This document shows positions 25,205-34,537 of a stretch of DNA of 64,000 nt, one piece after another. The notes under the pieces are model-generated. The model saw only the letters and a list, made by a program, of their open reading frames with translations. It was not told where the DNA came from and made no database searches. Position numbers and translations under genes: made by a program. The DNA is taken from positions 186,001 to 250,000 of the forward strand of contig NZ_FNRE01000003.1 of NCBI RefSeq assembly GCF_900107705.1. The letters are read 5' to 3'. This DNA comes from Prevotella sp. tc2-28. GTDB taxonomy: Bacteria > Bacteroidota > Bacteroidia > Bacteroidales > Bacteroidaceae. The first letter of the stretch is position 1; each line of letters begins with the position of its first letter.

Positions 25205-25228
25205 AGGCTGCACTAATTTGTGCAGCCT
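25205..25228 (-). terminator. Terminator of thrS
   Basis: AGGCTGCAC and GTGCAGCCT, a 9-bp perfect stem with a 6-nt loop, followed on the minus strand by TTTATTGTTTTTATG. It is 28 nt past the thrS stop. Confidence 0.88.
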
Positions 25229-25255
25229 AATATTGGATTTCAGAGATGACTATCA

Positions 25256-27199
25256 TCAGAAATCTTTGGTCATCTCAGCAACCTCGGCATTGATATGGTC
25301 GATAAACTGCTGGATAGTCATCACGGTCTGCTCGCCTCCACCCTGTGGACGAACGGCAACAGTCTTGTCGGCAGCTTCTTTTTCACCTACAATAACCATG
25401 TAAGGGATGCGCTTCAGCTCATTATCACGAATCTTACGACCCAGTTTCTCGTTACGCAGGTCGATAGTAGCACGAACGCCACCAACCGAGAACTGCTTGC
25501 AAACCTCCTGAGCATAGTCGTTATACTTTTCAGACAACGGCAGGATAGCCACCTGATCAGGTGTGAGCCACAAGGGGAAGTGACCGCTGGTATGCTCAAT
25601 CAGCACAGCACAGAAGCGCTCCAGAGAGCCAAACGGTGCTCGATGAATCATCACAGGTGTCTTCTTCTGGTTGTCCTCGTCAGTATACTCAAGCTGAAAG
25701 CGTTTGGGCAGGTTATAGTCCACCTGAATGGTTCCCAGCTGCCAGCGACGACCGATGGCATCCTTAATCATGAAGTCAAGTTTTGGACCATAGAAAGCGG
25801 CCTCTCCGTATTCCACCTTGGCAGTCAGCCCCTTCTCCTGGCAGGCCTCAACAATAGCCTTCTCAGCCAGTGCCCAGTCCTCGTCGGTACCTACATACTT
25901 ATCGTGGTCGTTAGGGTCGCGTAGTGAAATCTGTGCCTCGAAATTAAAGCCGAAGGCAGTCAGTACGACACCAATGATGTCCATCACGTTGAGGAACTCC
26001 TGCTTCACCTGATCAGGACGGCAGAAGAGGTGTGCGTCGTCTTGCGTAAAGGAGCGCACACGGGTGAGTCCGTGGAGCTCGCCAGACTGTTCATAGCGAT
26101 ACACAGTACCAAACTCTGCGATACGCAGGGGCAGGTCCTTGTAAGAACGGGGCTTCCATGCAAAAATCTCACAGTGGTGAGGACAGTTCATGGGCTTCAG
26201 CATGTATTCCTCGCCCTCCTCTGGCGTATGGATAGGCTGGAAAGAATCCTTTCCGTAGTGGGCATAGTGTCCAGAGGTGACATAGAGGCTCTTGCCTCCA
26301 ATATGCGGAGTGATGACCTCCTGATAGCCATAGCGCTTCTGTACGCGACGCAGATGATCTTGCAGGCGCAAGCGCAAATCGGTGCCCTTCGGCAACCAGA
26401 TAGGTAATCCCTTGCCGACCTTCTCGGAGAACATAAACAGTTCCATCTCCTTGCCGATCTTGCGATGATCACGCTTCTTGGCCTCCTCAAGCATCACCAG
26501 ATACTCGTCAAGCATCTTCTTCTTGGGGAAAGAGACACCGTAGAGACGCTGCATCTGTTCGCGGCTAGCATCACCACGCCAGAAAGCACCGGCCACTGAC
26601 GTCAACTTGACAGCCTTGATTTCGCCTGTATCCATCAAGTGCGGTCCACGACACAGATCGGTAAATGCACCTTGTGTATAAGTTGTAATAGTACCATCCT
26701 CAAGGTCCTGTTCAATGTGTTCACACTTGTAGGTCTGGCCATCGGCCTTGAATTCCTTCAGGGCATCAGCCTTGGCGACCTCCTTGCGGACAACGGCCTC
26801 TTTCTTGCCGGCCAGTTCCTTCATCTTAGCCTCGATGGTGGGGAAGTCACTTTCCTTGATCATCTCTCCATTAGGCAGCAGCACGTCATAGAAAAAGCCA
26901 TTCTCAACGGCAGGACCGAAACCAAACTGGATGCCAGGGTACAATTCCTGCAAAGCCTCAGCCAACAGGTGGGCAGAGGTGTGCCAGAAGGTGTGTTTAC
27001 CTTGTTCGTCGTCCCACTTGTAGAGTTCGATGGTTGCGTCCTCGTTGATGGGACGGTTGAGTTCTACTGTCTCACCATTTACTCCGCAGGCTAATACGCT
27101 GCGTGCCAGAGCTGGTGAGATGCTCTCGGCAATCTGGAGTCCAGTAACGCCCTGCTCATACGAGCGAACAGATCCGTCTGGAAAAGTAATGTTAATCAT
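25256..27199 (-). CDS. thrS: Threonine-tRNA ligase
   Basis: 647 residues, full length. An N-terminal TGS domain ([17 protein letters not shown]) is followed by the editing domain with [15 protein letters not shown], and the class II catalytic core with [26 protein letters not shown] and [13 protein letters not shown]. The anticodon-binding domain is at the end. It charges tRNA-Thr. In many bacteria infC-rpmI-rplT follow thrS; here a terminator follows instead. The gene for a metallo-beta-lactamase-fold protein lies 30 nt upstream on the same strand. Confidence 0.98.
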   Translation of the reverse strand: MINITFPDGSVRSYEQGVTGLQIAESISPALARSVLACGVNGETVELNRPINEDATIELYKWDDEQGKHTFWHTSAHLLAEALQELYPGIQFGFGPAVENGFFYDVLLPNGEMIKESDFPTIEAKMKELAGKKEAVVRKEVAKADALKEFKADGQTYKCEHIEQDLEDGTITTYTQGAFTDLCRGPHLMDTGEIKAVKLTSVAGAFWRGDASREQMQRLYGVSFPKKKMLDEYLVMLEEAKKRDHRKIGKEMELFMFSEKVGKGLPIWLPKGTDLRLRLQDHLRRVQKRYGYQEVITPHIGGKSLYVTSGHYAHYGKDSFQPIHTPEEGEEYMLKPMNCPHHCEIFAWKPRSYKDLPLRIAEFGTVYRYEQSGELHGLTRVRSFTQDDAHLFCRPDQVKQEFLNVMDIIGVVLTAFGFNFEAQISLRDPNDHDKYVGTDEDWALAEKAIVEACQEKGLTAKVEYGEAAFYGPKLDFMIKDAIGRRWQLGTIQVDYNLPKRFQLEYTDEDNQKKTPVMIHRAPFGSLERFCAVLIEHTSGHFPLWLTPDQVAILPLSEKYNDYAQEVCKQFSVGGVRATIDLRNEKLGRKIRDNELKRIPYMVIVGEKEAADKTVAVRPQGGGEQTVMTIQQFIDHINAEVAEMTKDF

Positions 27200-27229
27200 A
27201 TTTACAATATATGTTAAAGATTAAATATC

Positions 27230-28039
27230 CTATTCAATTGCCAACTCGTAGGGGCCGGTGGGCGTGGTACGCTTGAGCACCTCCAGTTGGATATCTTTTC
27301 CGGCAATGATGCCATAGCTGCGTAGCACCGATTCTACGGTCTTACGAGCCAATTCGGGATGGTTATTCTCCTCGCTGAGATGACAGAGCCATACATGGCG
27401 CAACTGTTCTGTCATATTCTCAGCCAATGCCTCCCCACTCTCGCGGTTGTTCAGATGACCGGTCTGCGAGAGGATACGCTCTTTAAGGAATTGCGGATAA
27501 GGGCCGTTCTGCACCATCTCGACGTCGTGGTTAGCCTCCAACACAAGGTAGTTGGCCCGCGAGATATAGGGTTTCATACCGTCAGTCACCCTGCCGGCAT
27601 CTGTAATAATACAGAAGGTGACACCTTCCGCCTCAATCATATAGCCTACATTATCAGAACTGTCATGAGGCACTTCGAAGGGCGTAACACGAAACTCGCC
27701 AATCTGTATCGTCTTCCCTTTTTCTATCAGGCGAGTAAATTCGGGAGCAATTTTCTTGGTGATACAGTAATTACGATTAATGCCCTGATGCACCTCTTGG
27801 GTAGCATAGACAGGCACACCATAATCGTGGCTAAACGAGCCTACCGACTTGATGTGGTCTGCATGGTCGTGGGTAATGAGCACATGATGGACATCCGACA
27901 GGCTGCAACCGTAGTCTTTGCAGTTCTTTTTCAGTCCTCTCAGCCCTACCCCTATGTCTATCAGCAGCGCATCGTTGGCTGTTGCCAGATAATAGCAATT
28001 ACCACTACTGCCACTGCCAAAGGATATGAACTTCAGCAT
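27230..28039 (-). CDS. Metallo-beta-lactamase-fold hydrolase, YycJ/WalJ-like
   Basis: 269 residues. It starts MLKFISFGSGSSGNCYYL, typical of the YycJ (WalJ) group, and has the metal-binding motif HDHADH in VLITHDHADHIKSVG plus later His/Asp ligands (ITDAGRV, LEANHD, HLSEENNHPE). Members are thought to be 5'-to-3' exonucleases or phosphodiesterases in DNA repair. It has its own -7 element and probably reads on into thrS. Confidence 0.9.
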   Translation of the reverse strand: MLKFISFGSGSSGNCYYLATANDALLIDIGVGLRGLKKNCKDYGCSLSDVHHVLITHDHADHIKSVGSFSHDYGVPVYATQEVHQGINRNYCITKKIAPEFTRLIEKGKTIQIGEFRVTPFEVPHDSSDNVGYMIEAEGVTFCIITDAGRVTDGMKPYISRANYLVLEANHDVEMVQNGPYPQFLKERILSQTGHLNNRESGEALAENMTEQLRHVWLCHLSEENNHPELARKTVESVLRSYGIIAGKDIQLEVLKRTTPTGPYELAIE

Positions 28040-28059
28040 GTTTTTTTCAATTTTGTCTG

Positions 28060-28067
28060 CAAAAGTA
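28060..28067 (-). promoter_or_regulatory. -7 element for the YycJ-like gene
   Basis: TACTTTTG on the minus strand, 20 nt before the ATG at 28039. Confidence 0.6.
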
Positions 28068-28124
28068 ATAAAAAAGTAGCGGACAACGGCATCTTTTCCG
28101 TATTTTTTTCCTAATTTAATAAAA

Positions 28125-30338
28125 TTAGAAAGGAAGACCTACGGCAAAATGAAAGGCGAAGTCACGGCTCAGTTTAGGATACAGAATCGGAAAATGCTCT
28201 CGCTCTGTTTCATAGGCAGGATTGACGGCCTTCATACCCATGTCAAAGCGGATGATGAAATAATCGAAATTCAGACGGATGCCCAACCCGTAGCCGACGG
28301 CAAGTTGTTGCAAGAACTCAGAGAACTTAAACTGTCCTCCCGGCTGTTCGGCATATTCACGAATTGTCCAGATGTTACCGGCATCCACAAACAGTGCACC
28401 GGCAAATTTCCAAAACAGCTTAGCACGATACTCCATGTTCAGGTCAAGTTTCATGTCACCCGTCTGATTGATGAAATCAATACGTCCGTCAGTACTGATG
28501 AACTTTCCTGGTCCCAGACTACGCACACTCCAGCCGCGCACACTATTTGCTCCACCTGAGAAGAAACGCTTTTCGAAAGGCAGGATACGGCTGTTACCAT
28601 ATGGATAGGCAATGCCGAACCCTATGTGGAACACCAGTTGGTTATTGTAGTCTAAACGCACATTACGCGTGAAGTCAAACACACCTCGGGCATATTGGGC
28701 ATAAGCCACATCAAGAAAAGTATACTGACCTTCATCATTTTGATGGAAACGAAGGGTTTTCGACGCCAGTTGCAATAGATTACCAGCCGTCTCAACGTTG
28801 GCCTTGATGGCATAGTTGCCGTTGTTATAGGCATAGCCGAAGCCCACCTTCATGATAAACAGGTTCTCGTAGTTATAACGCAGGATAGAGTTTCGCGAAT
28901 TGTTATTGTCGAGATACTCTTTCTTGAACGTCTCACTAATCCATGGCATGGAAATATAATTGAGGTCCAAGAGGTCAACTTGATAACGGTCATGATGATT
29001 CTGATCATTCCATTTATAGCGCCAAGCAGCAGAAAGCACCCTGCGTCTGAATTCCGGGCGGTTCTGCAAGTCGTACAACAGAGCGACCTCGGAAGTAGCA
29101 TTGACACGGCGACGGAAACTGGAAGCCAAGAAGGGGGCGATGAAGCGTGGAAAGGTCAGACGAGCCTCAGCGCTATATTCCTGGAAATTGGTGTTATTAT
29201 AGCCTTCCAAGCCCTTGATGGCCTCAAAGGCACCACGAAGCACAATACTCAGGTTCTCGGAGCCGTGAAAGATGTTTCGGTTCTGATAGGTCAGCGAAGC
29301 TGCTGCACCCAGGTCACCTGCCGTATTGGTGCCCTCCGGCTGGAACGACAGCGTTGACGGCTTGTTCGTGCTCACCTGAATATCACAGTCGAGCACAGGT
29401 TCGTCAGGACGTTCGTGGAATGAGATATTGGTATAGCGAACGGCTCCCAAACGACCAAAATGGTTGTAGGTTTGCTGTAAGTCTTGCGAAGCATACAGTG
29501 AGCCTGGCGTCAGGAAGGTGTTACTCTCGAGCACTCTTCTGCGCAGGGGGATAACCGAATCCGTATCCTGCCCACTGTGATAGTTGACACTACCGATGGT
29601 GTAGACCTGATGGGGCAGATTATTCTGTTCGCCCTTACGAAACCGGTGAAGAACCAGTGTCAGGTTTACCAGATTGCTTCCAGCCACCGAGTCGGCCTTA
29701 TAGCTGATAAAGTCTTTATTGAACTGATAATATCCACGATTGGTAAGATACCGGGTGATTCGCTTGCGTTCGTTGTCGAGATTTTCAACATTGAACATCA
29801 TACCCGGACGCAGACCGCGATGTGTACTGTCAGCCATATCAAGCAAAACGGCAATGGCAGAATCGTGAATATCGTAATCAATATGGTCGATAAAATAAGG
29901 ATTGCGAGGATGCAACAGATAGGTTGTCACCACCTTACGCTTCTTCGTGGTGTTAATCACATCAACGGTACCACGAAGATAGCCCAGGTTCTGCAATTGC
30001 ATCTGCAGGTTTTGTGCCGACTGGGCCGTACTGGCTGAGTCGTACAGCTGAGGAGTTTCACCCATGGAACGCAACAAACGGTTTACCCATCGTGTGGTGT
30101 CACGACCTGACATGGAATAGGTCATCAGTGGAACTTTAGCTGCTGAGAACAGACGGGAATTGCCTCGGTCACGCACCAACAGGCGCAAATCGTTGGTATT
30201 AATTCCCACGGCCTCCTTATCGTCGTTCAGAACTCTCACCTTGTCCAATAGATACTCGCCTTCAGGAACGTATTTTGTTTCTGAACAGGCGACCATCAGC
30301 AGGGCCAGAACAACTATGATGACTGTTTTACTTCGCAT
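28125..30338 (-). CDS. tamL: TamL-like BamA/TamA-family outer-membrane lipoprotein
   Basis: 737 residues. A lipobox (LALLMVAC-S) precedes KYVPEGEYLLDKVRV, the usual start of Bacteroidetes TamL. POTRA-like repeats fill the first half, and a 16-stranded BamA-type barrel the second, with the conserved FFSGGANSVRGWSVRSLGPG loop and a C-terminal strand FAFHFAVGLPF. It should sit in the outer membrane and help insert or export outer-membrane proteins with TamB. The divergent neighbour is a TrmH-type methyltransferase, a pairing common in this phylum. Confidence 0.92.
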   Translation of the reverse strand: MRSKTVIIVVLALLMVACSETKYVPEGEYLLDKVRVLNDDKEAVGINTNDLRLLVRDRGNSRLFSAAKVPLMTYSMSGRDTTRWVNRLLRSMGETPQLYDSASTAQSAQNLQMQLQNLGYLRGTVDVINTTKKRKVVTTYLLHPRNPYFIDHIDYDIHDSAIAVLLDMADSTHRGLRPGMMFNVENLDNERKRITRYLTNRGYYQFNKDFISYKADSVAGSNLVNLTLVLHRFRKGEQNNLPHQVYTIGSVNYHSGQDTDSVIPLRRRVLESNTFLTPGSLYASQDLQQTYNHFGRLGAVRYTNISFHERPDEPVLDCDIQVSTNKPSTLSFQPEGTNTAGDLGAAASLTYQNRNIFHGSENLSIVLRGAFEAIKGLEGYNNTNFQEYSAEARLTFPRFIAPFLASSFRRRVNATSEVALLYDLQNRPEFRRRVLSAAWRYKWNDQNHHDRYQVDLLDLNYISMPWISETFKKEYLDNNNSRNSILRYNYENLFIMKVGFGYAYNNGNYAIKANVETAGNLLQLASKTLRFHQNDEGQYTFLDVAYAQYARGVFDFTRNVRLDYNNQLVFHIGFGIAYPYGNSRILPFEKRFFSGGANSVRGWSVRSLGPGKFISTDGRIDFINQTGDMKLDLNMEYRAKLFWKFAGALFVDAGNIWTIREYAEQPGGQFKFSEFLQQLAVGYGLGIRLNFDYFIIRFDMGMKAVNPAYETEREHFPILYPKLSRDFAFHFAVGLPF

Positions 30339-30345
30339 TTTCGTG

Positions 30346-30377
30346 CAAAATTACAAAATTTATTGTACCTTTGCAAA
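30346..30377 (-). promoter_or_regulatory. Promoter of tamL
   Basis: Minus strand TTTG (30377-30374), 20 nt, TAATTTTG (30353-30346), ending 7 nt before the ATG. It overlaps the divergent trmH-type promoter; the two -7 elements are 12 bp apart. Confidence 0.7.
30366..30373 (+). promoter_or_regulatory. -7 element for the TrmH-type methyltransferase
   Basis: TACCTTTG, 19 nt before the ATG at 30393. It lies between the -33 and -7 elements of the tamL promoter on the other strand. Confidence 0.6.
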
Positions 30378-30392
30378 TAAAAATTGAATAAT

Positions 30393-31169
30393 ATGCTCAG
30401 CAAAAATCAAATCAAGCTGGTACGATCTCTGGAAATGAAGAAGAACAGGAAGCGCGAGAACCTCTTTGTGGCCGAGGGTCCAAAGGTCGTTGGCGACCTG
30501 CTTCAAGCTGGGTTCCAGCCACATAGCATCTTCTCGACCACACCACGGGAAAAGGCCACTTTGGTGACCGATGAGGAGTTGCACCGCATCAGTTTCCTGC
30601 AACATCCACAAGGCCTATTGGCGCTCTTCGAAATACCCTCGTCGCCAGTTTGCCAGCCTACTGCCCTCGCTTCTCACCTCTCCCTGGCCCTTGACGGCAT
30701 CCAAGACCCAGGCAACCTGGGAACGATTATCCGTATTGCCGACTGGTTCGGCATCGATGCCATCTACTGTTCGGCAGACACGGCTGATGTCTACAATCCT
30801 AAGGTGGTGCAGGCAACAATGGGTAGCCTCGCCCATGTACCGATTATCTATACCGACTTGGTTGAATTGCTCAGCAAGGCGGATTGTCCGATTTACGGCA
30901 CCCTGCTAGACGGAGAAGATATCTACCAGCAACCACTTTCGCCCCATGGTGTCATCGTTATGGGTAACGAGGGAAACGGCATCTCACAGGAGGTGCGCCC
31001 GCTCGTGACTCACCGTCTGCTGATTCCGAACTTCAGCCATGCATCGGAGACGGCAGAATCGCTAAATGTGGCCATTGCCACAGCCATCACCTGTTCTGAA
31101 TTCCGTAGAAACCTCAGAACTGGCGAAGAGCCTCGTAGATACGCTGAACAGGAAGGCCCATCACATTGA
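30393..31169 (+). CDS. TrmH/SpoU-family RNA 2'-O-ribose methyltransferase
   Basis: 258 residues. An N-terminal substrate-binding part (MLSKNQIKLVRSLEMKK) is followed by the SPOUT knot: LALDGIQDPGNLGTIIRIADWFG, VIVMGNEGNGIS and LLIPNFSHASETAESLNVAIA. It probably methylates rRNA. The conserved family usually stops soon after the FRRN-like helix; here the frame runs on for about 19 residues ([19 protein letters not shown]) into the antisense strand of the maf gene. Start at the ATG, not the in-frame TTG at 30384. Confidence 0.93.
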   Translation: MLSKNQIKLVRSLEMKKNRKRENLFVAEGPKVVGDLLQAGFQPHSIFSTTPREKATLVTDEELHRISFLQHPQGLLALFEIPSSPVCQPTALASHLSLALDGIQDPGNLGTIIRIADWFGIDAIYCSADTADVYNPKVVQATMGSLAHVPIIYTDLVELLSKADCPIYGTLLDGEDIYQQPLSPHGVIVMGNEGNGISQEVRPLVTHRLLIPNFSHASETAESLNVAIATAITCSEFRRNLRTGEEPRRYAEQEGPSH

Positions 31170-31689
31170 AATAGCTACCTTTCAATGCTGTAACCCCAAT
31201 ATGGCCTATCCATTCCTGTATACCGTAGGCTCCAGCCTTGTCATAGGGCTTATAGTGTTGGATATAATAATTTATCTCCTCGTCGGTTAGCGACTTGAAA
31301 GTAACATCGGTCTCAACGGAAAAGCTCCGTTGGCGGTCGATGGTAGTCAGCGTAACACCAGTTATCACCTGATGGGTACGCCCACTCAATTCGTGCAACA
31401 TCCGCGAAGCATCTGCCTCATCATGGGGCTTGCCCATGACTTCACTGTCTAACACGACAATGGTGTCGGCTGTTATAATCAGTTCGTCGGAAGCCATCTG
31501 TTGCCGATAGACTGTAGCTTTCTTGCGGGAGATATATTCTGCAATGTCCTTGGTGGGAAGACTGGCAGGATAGCTCTCGTCGATATCACGAATGACACGG
31601 ACGTCAAAGTTGACATCAATGCCTGCAAGCAGTTCCTTGCGACGAGGCGAGTTAGAGGCCAGAATGATATGATAATCTCGTGCTACCAT
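31114..31689 (-). CDS. maf: Maf-like nucleoside triphosphate pyrophosphatase
   Basis: 191 residues. Maf motifs are visible: [16 protein letters not shown] at the N terminus, [17 protein letters not shown] in the middle, and [28 protein letters not shown] near the end. These proteins hydrolyse noncanonical or m5-type nucleotides and have been linked to division arrest. It is the last gene of the operon nitroreductase-DUF2520-kdsC-maf, and its 3' end overlaps the convergent methyltransferase gene by 56 bp. Confidence 0.94.
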   Translation of the reverse strand: MVARDYHIILASNSPRRKELLAGIDVNFDVRVIRDIDESYPASLPTKDIAEYISRKKATVYRQQMASDELIITADTIVVLDSEVMGKPHDEADASRMLHELSGRTHQVITGVTLTTIDRQRSFSVETDVTFKSLTDEEINYYIQHYKPYDKAGAYGIQEWIGHIGVTALKGSYFNVMGLPVQRIYEALRQF

Positions 31690-32201
31690 CCGAAAGCCCT
31701 TTCATCACTTAACCACCTGTCCTGTGCCTTCAAGGTCTGTTCTATCACATCACGACCACAGCCTTGTCCGCCTTTCTGCTGACTGACATAACAGCTGACG
31801 GACTTGACCTCGGGACAGGCATCGGCAGGACAGACGGGACACCCCACGCGTCGCATCACCTCCAGGTCGGGAATATCATCGCCCATAAACATGACTTCTT
31901 CATCTTTCAACCCGTATTTCCGCAAGAACTGCTCATAAATCTGAATCTTCACAGAAGCACCGAGGAAGATGTCTTCCATACCGAGTCCTTCATAACGATG
32001 GCGCACTGCCTCTATCTTACACCCCGAAAGGATGGCTATTCGCAGGCCCATCTTCATAGCCAATTGGATGGCATAGCCGTCCTTTATATTCACAGTACGC
32101 AGAGGGGTTCCATCAACACCTAAGGGAATTGTCTCGGAAGACAGTACACCGTCAAGGTCGAAGATGATGGCGCGTATCTTGGTCAAATCATATGGTATCA
32201 T
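31683..32201 (-). CDS. kdsC: KDO 8-phosphate phosphatase, HAD superfamily
   Basis: 172 residues, the standard size. HAD motif I is IIFDLDGVL, motif II ILSGCK, and motif [13 protein letters not shown]. The enzyme makes KDO for the lipopolysaccharide core, consistent with a Gram-negative envelope. It overlaps maf by 7 bp and the DUF2520 gene by 4 bp, so the four genes form one coupled operon. Confidence 0.93.
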   Translation of the reverse strand: MIPYDLTKIRAIIFDLDGVLSSETIPLGVDGTPLRTVNIKDGYAIQLAMKMGLRIAILSGCKIEAVRHRYEGLGMEDIFLGASVKIQIYEQFLRKYGLKDEEVMFMGDDIPDLEVMRRVGCPVCPADACPEVKSVSCYVSQQKGGQGCGRDVIEQTLKAQDRWLSDERAFGW

Positions 32202-32923
32202 AATGAGGTATTTGCTTTTTGGTGAATATGGAGCGACAAACGCTCGTATAGATCTTGCATGGCAGGATTGTCAGCCAACAATTGTGCCTGCATACGGATG
32301 ACATTCTCGTCATAGCGTACCGCTGGTCCCGTCTGGGCATCAAGCGGATGGAGCGTATGCACCTTCTGGGCTGTTTCGTCAATGAGTGGCAACATCACAT
32401 CAAAGGGCAACCCGTGTTTCTCCAGTAGTTCGGCAGACATCGCATAGCAATGATTGGCGAAATTACAGGCGAAGACAGCCGACAGATGCAAGTACTTACG
32501 GTCTTCCGTAGACAACTCATAAACACGTTGTGTGATGCTTGATGCCAACGTGTGCACCAATTCAAGCGTTGCCGCATCGGAAGCCTCGATAAAGGTCGGG
32601 ATAGACGAGAAATCGACCTGACGTTCCTTGGAAAACGTCTGCATGGGATAGAACACACCATACCGACGGGCATGGCCTTCAAAGACCGTCATCGGCATGG
32701 AACCTGCCGTATGGAGGAATACAGGAGAGACGGTCCTACATGCCACCTGTGAGATGACTTCCTGCAGGGCACTGTCCTTCACGCTGATGATACAGACTTC
32801 GGCATTTTGGGGAAGTTCTGCCAACGTGCGACTGTTGACACTCACCACCTGATGTCCTGCTCGCTGTAACGCCGGCAACAGACTGGAAGCCAGGCGTCCT
32901 CGTCCTACCAATGCTATTCTCAT
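32198..32923 (-). CDS. DUF2520-type Rossmann-fold oxidoreductase
   Basis: 241 residues. An N-terminal dinucleotide-binding fold ([20 protein letters not shown]) and a helical C-terminal domain with [23 protein letters not shown] resemble the DUF2520/ProC-like family. The substrate is unknown. Start at 32923, where the ATG overlaps the upstream stop as TGATG; the longer frame would overlap the nitroreductase by 31 bp. Confidence 0.88.
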   Translation of the reverse strand: MRIALVGRGRLASSLLPALQRAGHQVVSVNSRTLAELPQNAEVCIISVKDSALQEVISQVACRTVSPVFLHTAGSMPMTVFEGHARRYGVFYPMQTFSKERQVDFSSIPTFIEASDAATLELVHTLASSITQRVYELSTEDRKYLHLSAVFACNFANHCYAMSAELLEKHGLPFDVMLPLIDETAQKVHTLHPLDAQTGPAVRYDENVIRMQAQLLADNPAMQDLYERLSLHIHQKANTSL

Positions 32924-33447
32924 CAATATTTCTCCAGATGAACGTTCTCCCACTTCAGCTTCTCCTCATTCTGAGGCTTGCGCTCAGCTGCCTTATGACC
33001 GATAGCCAGCACACAAAGGCACGACAGGTTCTCCGGGATATTCAACACCCCTTGGATAACAGTGTCGGCCGTGGTGCCGTCAGACAGGCCACGCCCACGC
33101 ATCTGTACCCAGCAAGAGCCCAGTCCCAAGGCCTCAGCCTGATACTGCATAGAGATTGCTGCAATGGAGCCATCCTCTATCCAGCAGTCGTTCTGCATCG
33201 GATCACCCAGCACAACGATAGCCAGCGGAGCATCCTTCAGAAACTGTCCGCCCAGATCCTTCGCATCAGCAAGTTTCTCCAGGTCAGCCTTATCGTCGAC
33301 AACTACAAACTGCCAGGCACGCTGGCCCTTGGAAGTAGGAGCCATCAGTCCTGCACGTAATATCATCTTCACATCGTTGCCGTCAATCTCTTCCTCCGTG
33401 AACTGGCGGTGTGAACGGCGCATTTGTACCAAATCCTTGAATTCCAT
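32923..33447 (-). CDS. Nitroreductase-family flavoprotein
   Basis: 174 residues. The FMN-binding N terminus (LVQMRRSHRQFTEEEID) and the LRAGLMAPTSKGQRAWQFVVVDD, GLGSCWVQMRG and LCVLAIGHKAAE segments are typical of short nitroreductases that reduce nitro compounds or quinones with NAD(P)H. First gene of the operon with DUF2520, kdsC and maf. Confidence 0.93.
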   Translation of the reverse strand: MEFKDLVQMRRSHRQFTEEEIDGNDVKMILRAGLMAPTSKGQRAWQFVVVDDKADLEKLADAKDLGGQFLKDAPLAIVVLGDPMQNDCWIEDGSIAAISMQYQAEALGLGSCWVQMRGRGLSDGTTADTVIQGVLNIPENLSCLCVLAIGHKAAERKPQNEEKLKWENVHLEKY

Positions 33448-33470
33448 ATTGTCTTTCCGAAATTTTGCTG

Positions 33471-33478
33471 CAAAATTA
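33471..33478 (-). promoter_or_regulatory. -7 element for the nitroreductase operon
   Basis: TAATTTTG on the minus strand, 23 nt before the ATG. Confidence 0.6.
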
Positions 33479-33521
33479 TAAAATAATTACGAATAAAACG
33501 TGATAAATGACGATTAATTTG

Positions 33522-33529
33522 TATCTTTG
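33522..33529 (+). promoter_or_regulatory. -7 element for the FemAB-like gene, implying a leaderless mRNA
   Basis: TATCTTTG ends 5 nt before the ATG at 33535. The expected -33 site has GTG instead of TTG. Confidence 0.6.
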
Positions 33530-33534
33530 CATCG

Positions 33535-34497
33535 ATGAACGTCAAAGTCTACGAGCACGCAGCAGAATTGCCTACCTTATCAGAAGGCAGTTATTTCCAC
33601 AGCCGAGAACTGATGGAACTATGCGAGCACACACCCCGCCACAAGCCCTACATGGTTGTGGTTACCAACGAAGACGGGACGGTAGCAGCCCACATGTTGG
33701 CGATAGAGCGCTACAGGAAGTCTTTGTTTCCTCCTTATTTATATACTCACGTGCGCATCTTGGGAGAAGGCTCCTACCAACAAGATTCCGACGAGCAGCT
33801 GTTCGGTATGATGGTTCACGCGCTGACCGAGCGACTGCAGCGAAAAACTCTCTACATCGAGTTCAGCAACCTGTCGCATAAGATGTTCGGCTATGGTTCG
33901 CTGCGCAGCAACGGCTATTTCCCCGTCAGATGGATGAGTATACACAACTCACTGCATTCCCGTACACCCGAGGAGCGTATTACGACCAAGCAGCTGGCAC
34001 GTATCAAGACAGCACAGCAACGAGGCATCACCACAAAAGAGGTGGAAACAGAAAAGGAGTTTCAGGCTTTCTCAAAACTATTGAGACATCACAACTGGCT
34101 TAAACCCAGAAGGTATATCCCTGACGACCATTTCTTCCGCGAAATGATGGAGACAGGACACTGCCGGATTATCATCTCACGATATCACGAACATGTTATT
34201 GGATGCACTGTAACAGTCTATTCCAGAGGCGATGCCTACCTTTGGTATTCTGCAGCAAAGCGAAAAAGTTTCGCCACCTTACACCCCAATGCCGTCACAT
34301 TCTGGGAAACCATCAAAAGCGCACATAAGACAGGCCGCCAACACATCCGTTTCCTCGACGTAGGACTTCCCTTCCGCAAAAGCCAGTATCGCGACTTCAT
34401 CCTTAGCTTCGGAGGCAAGGAGGTGAGCACCTACCGATGGTTCCGTATCAACATCCGATGGGTCAATGCCCTGGCTTCCTGGCTATGGAGGGAATAA
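33535..34497 (+). CDS. FemAB/GNAT-like acyltransferase
   Basis: 320 residues. The double-GNAT look of FemAB/BioF2-type proteins: PYMVVVTNEDGTVAAHMLAI in the first half and HVIGCTVTVYSRGDAYLWYSAAKRKSFATLHPNAVTFW plus FLDVGLPFRKSQYRDFILSFGG in the second. Such proteins transfer amino-acid or acyl groups to peptidoglycan or polysaccharide precursors. It is upstream of a TonB receptor gene (40-nt gap). Confidence 0.8.
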   Translation: MNVKVYEHAAELPTLSEGSYFHSRELMELCEHTPRHKPYMVVVTNEDGTVAAHMLAIERYRKSLFPPYLYTHVRILGEGSYQQDSDEQLFGMMVHALTERLQRKTLYIEFSNLSHKMFGYGSLRSNGYFPVRWMSIHNSLHSRTPEERITTKQLARIKTAQQRGITTKEVETEKEFQAFSKLLRHHNWLKPRRYIPDDHFFREMMETGHCRIIISRYHEHVIGCTVTVYSRGDAYLWYSAAKRKSFATLHPNAVTFWETIKSAHKTGRQHIRFLDVGLPFRKSQYRDFILSFGGKEVSTYRWFRINIRWVNALASWLWRE

Positions 34498-34537
34498 CGC
34501 GATACAATAAATAGCGACGTGTTGCGTTATATATGCA

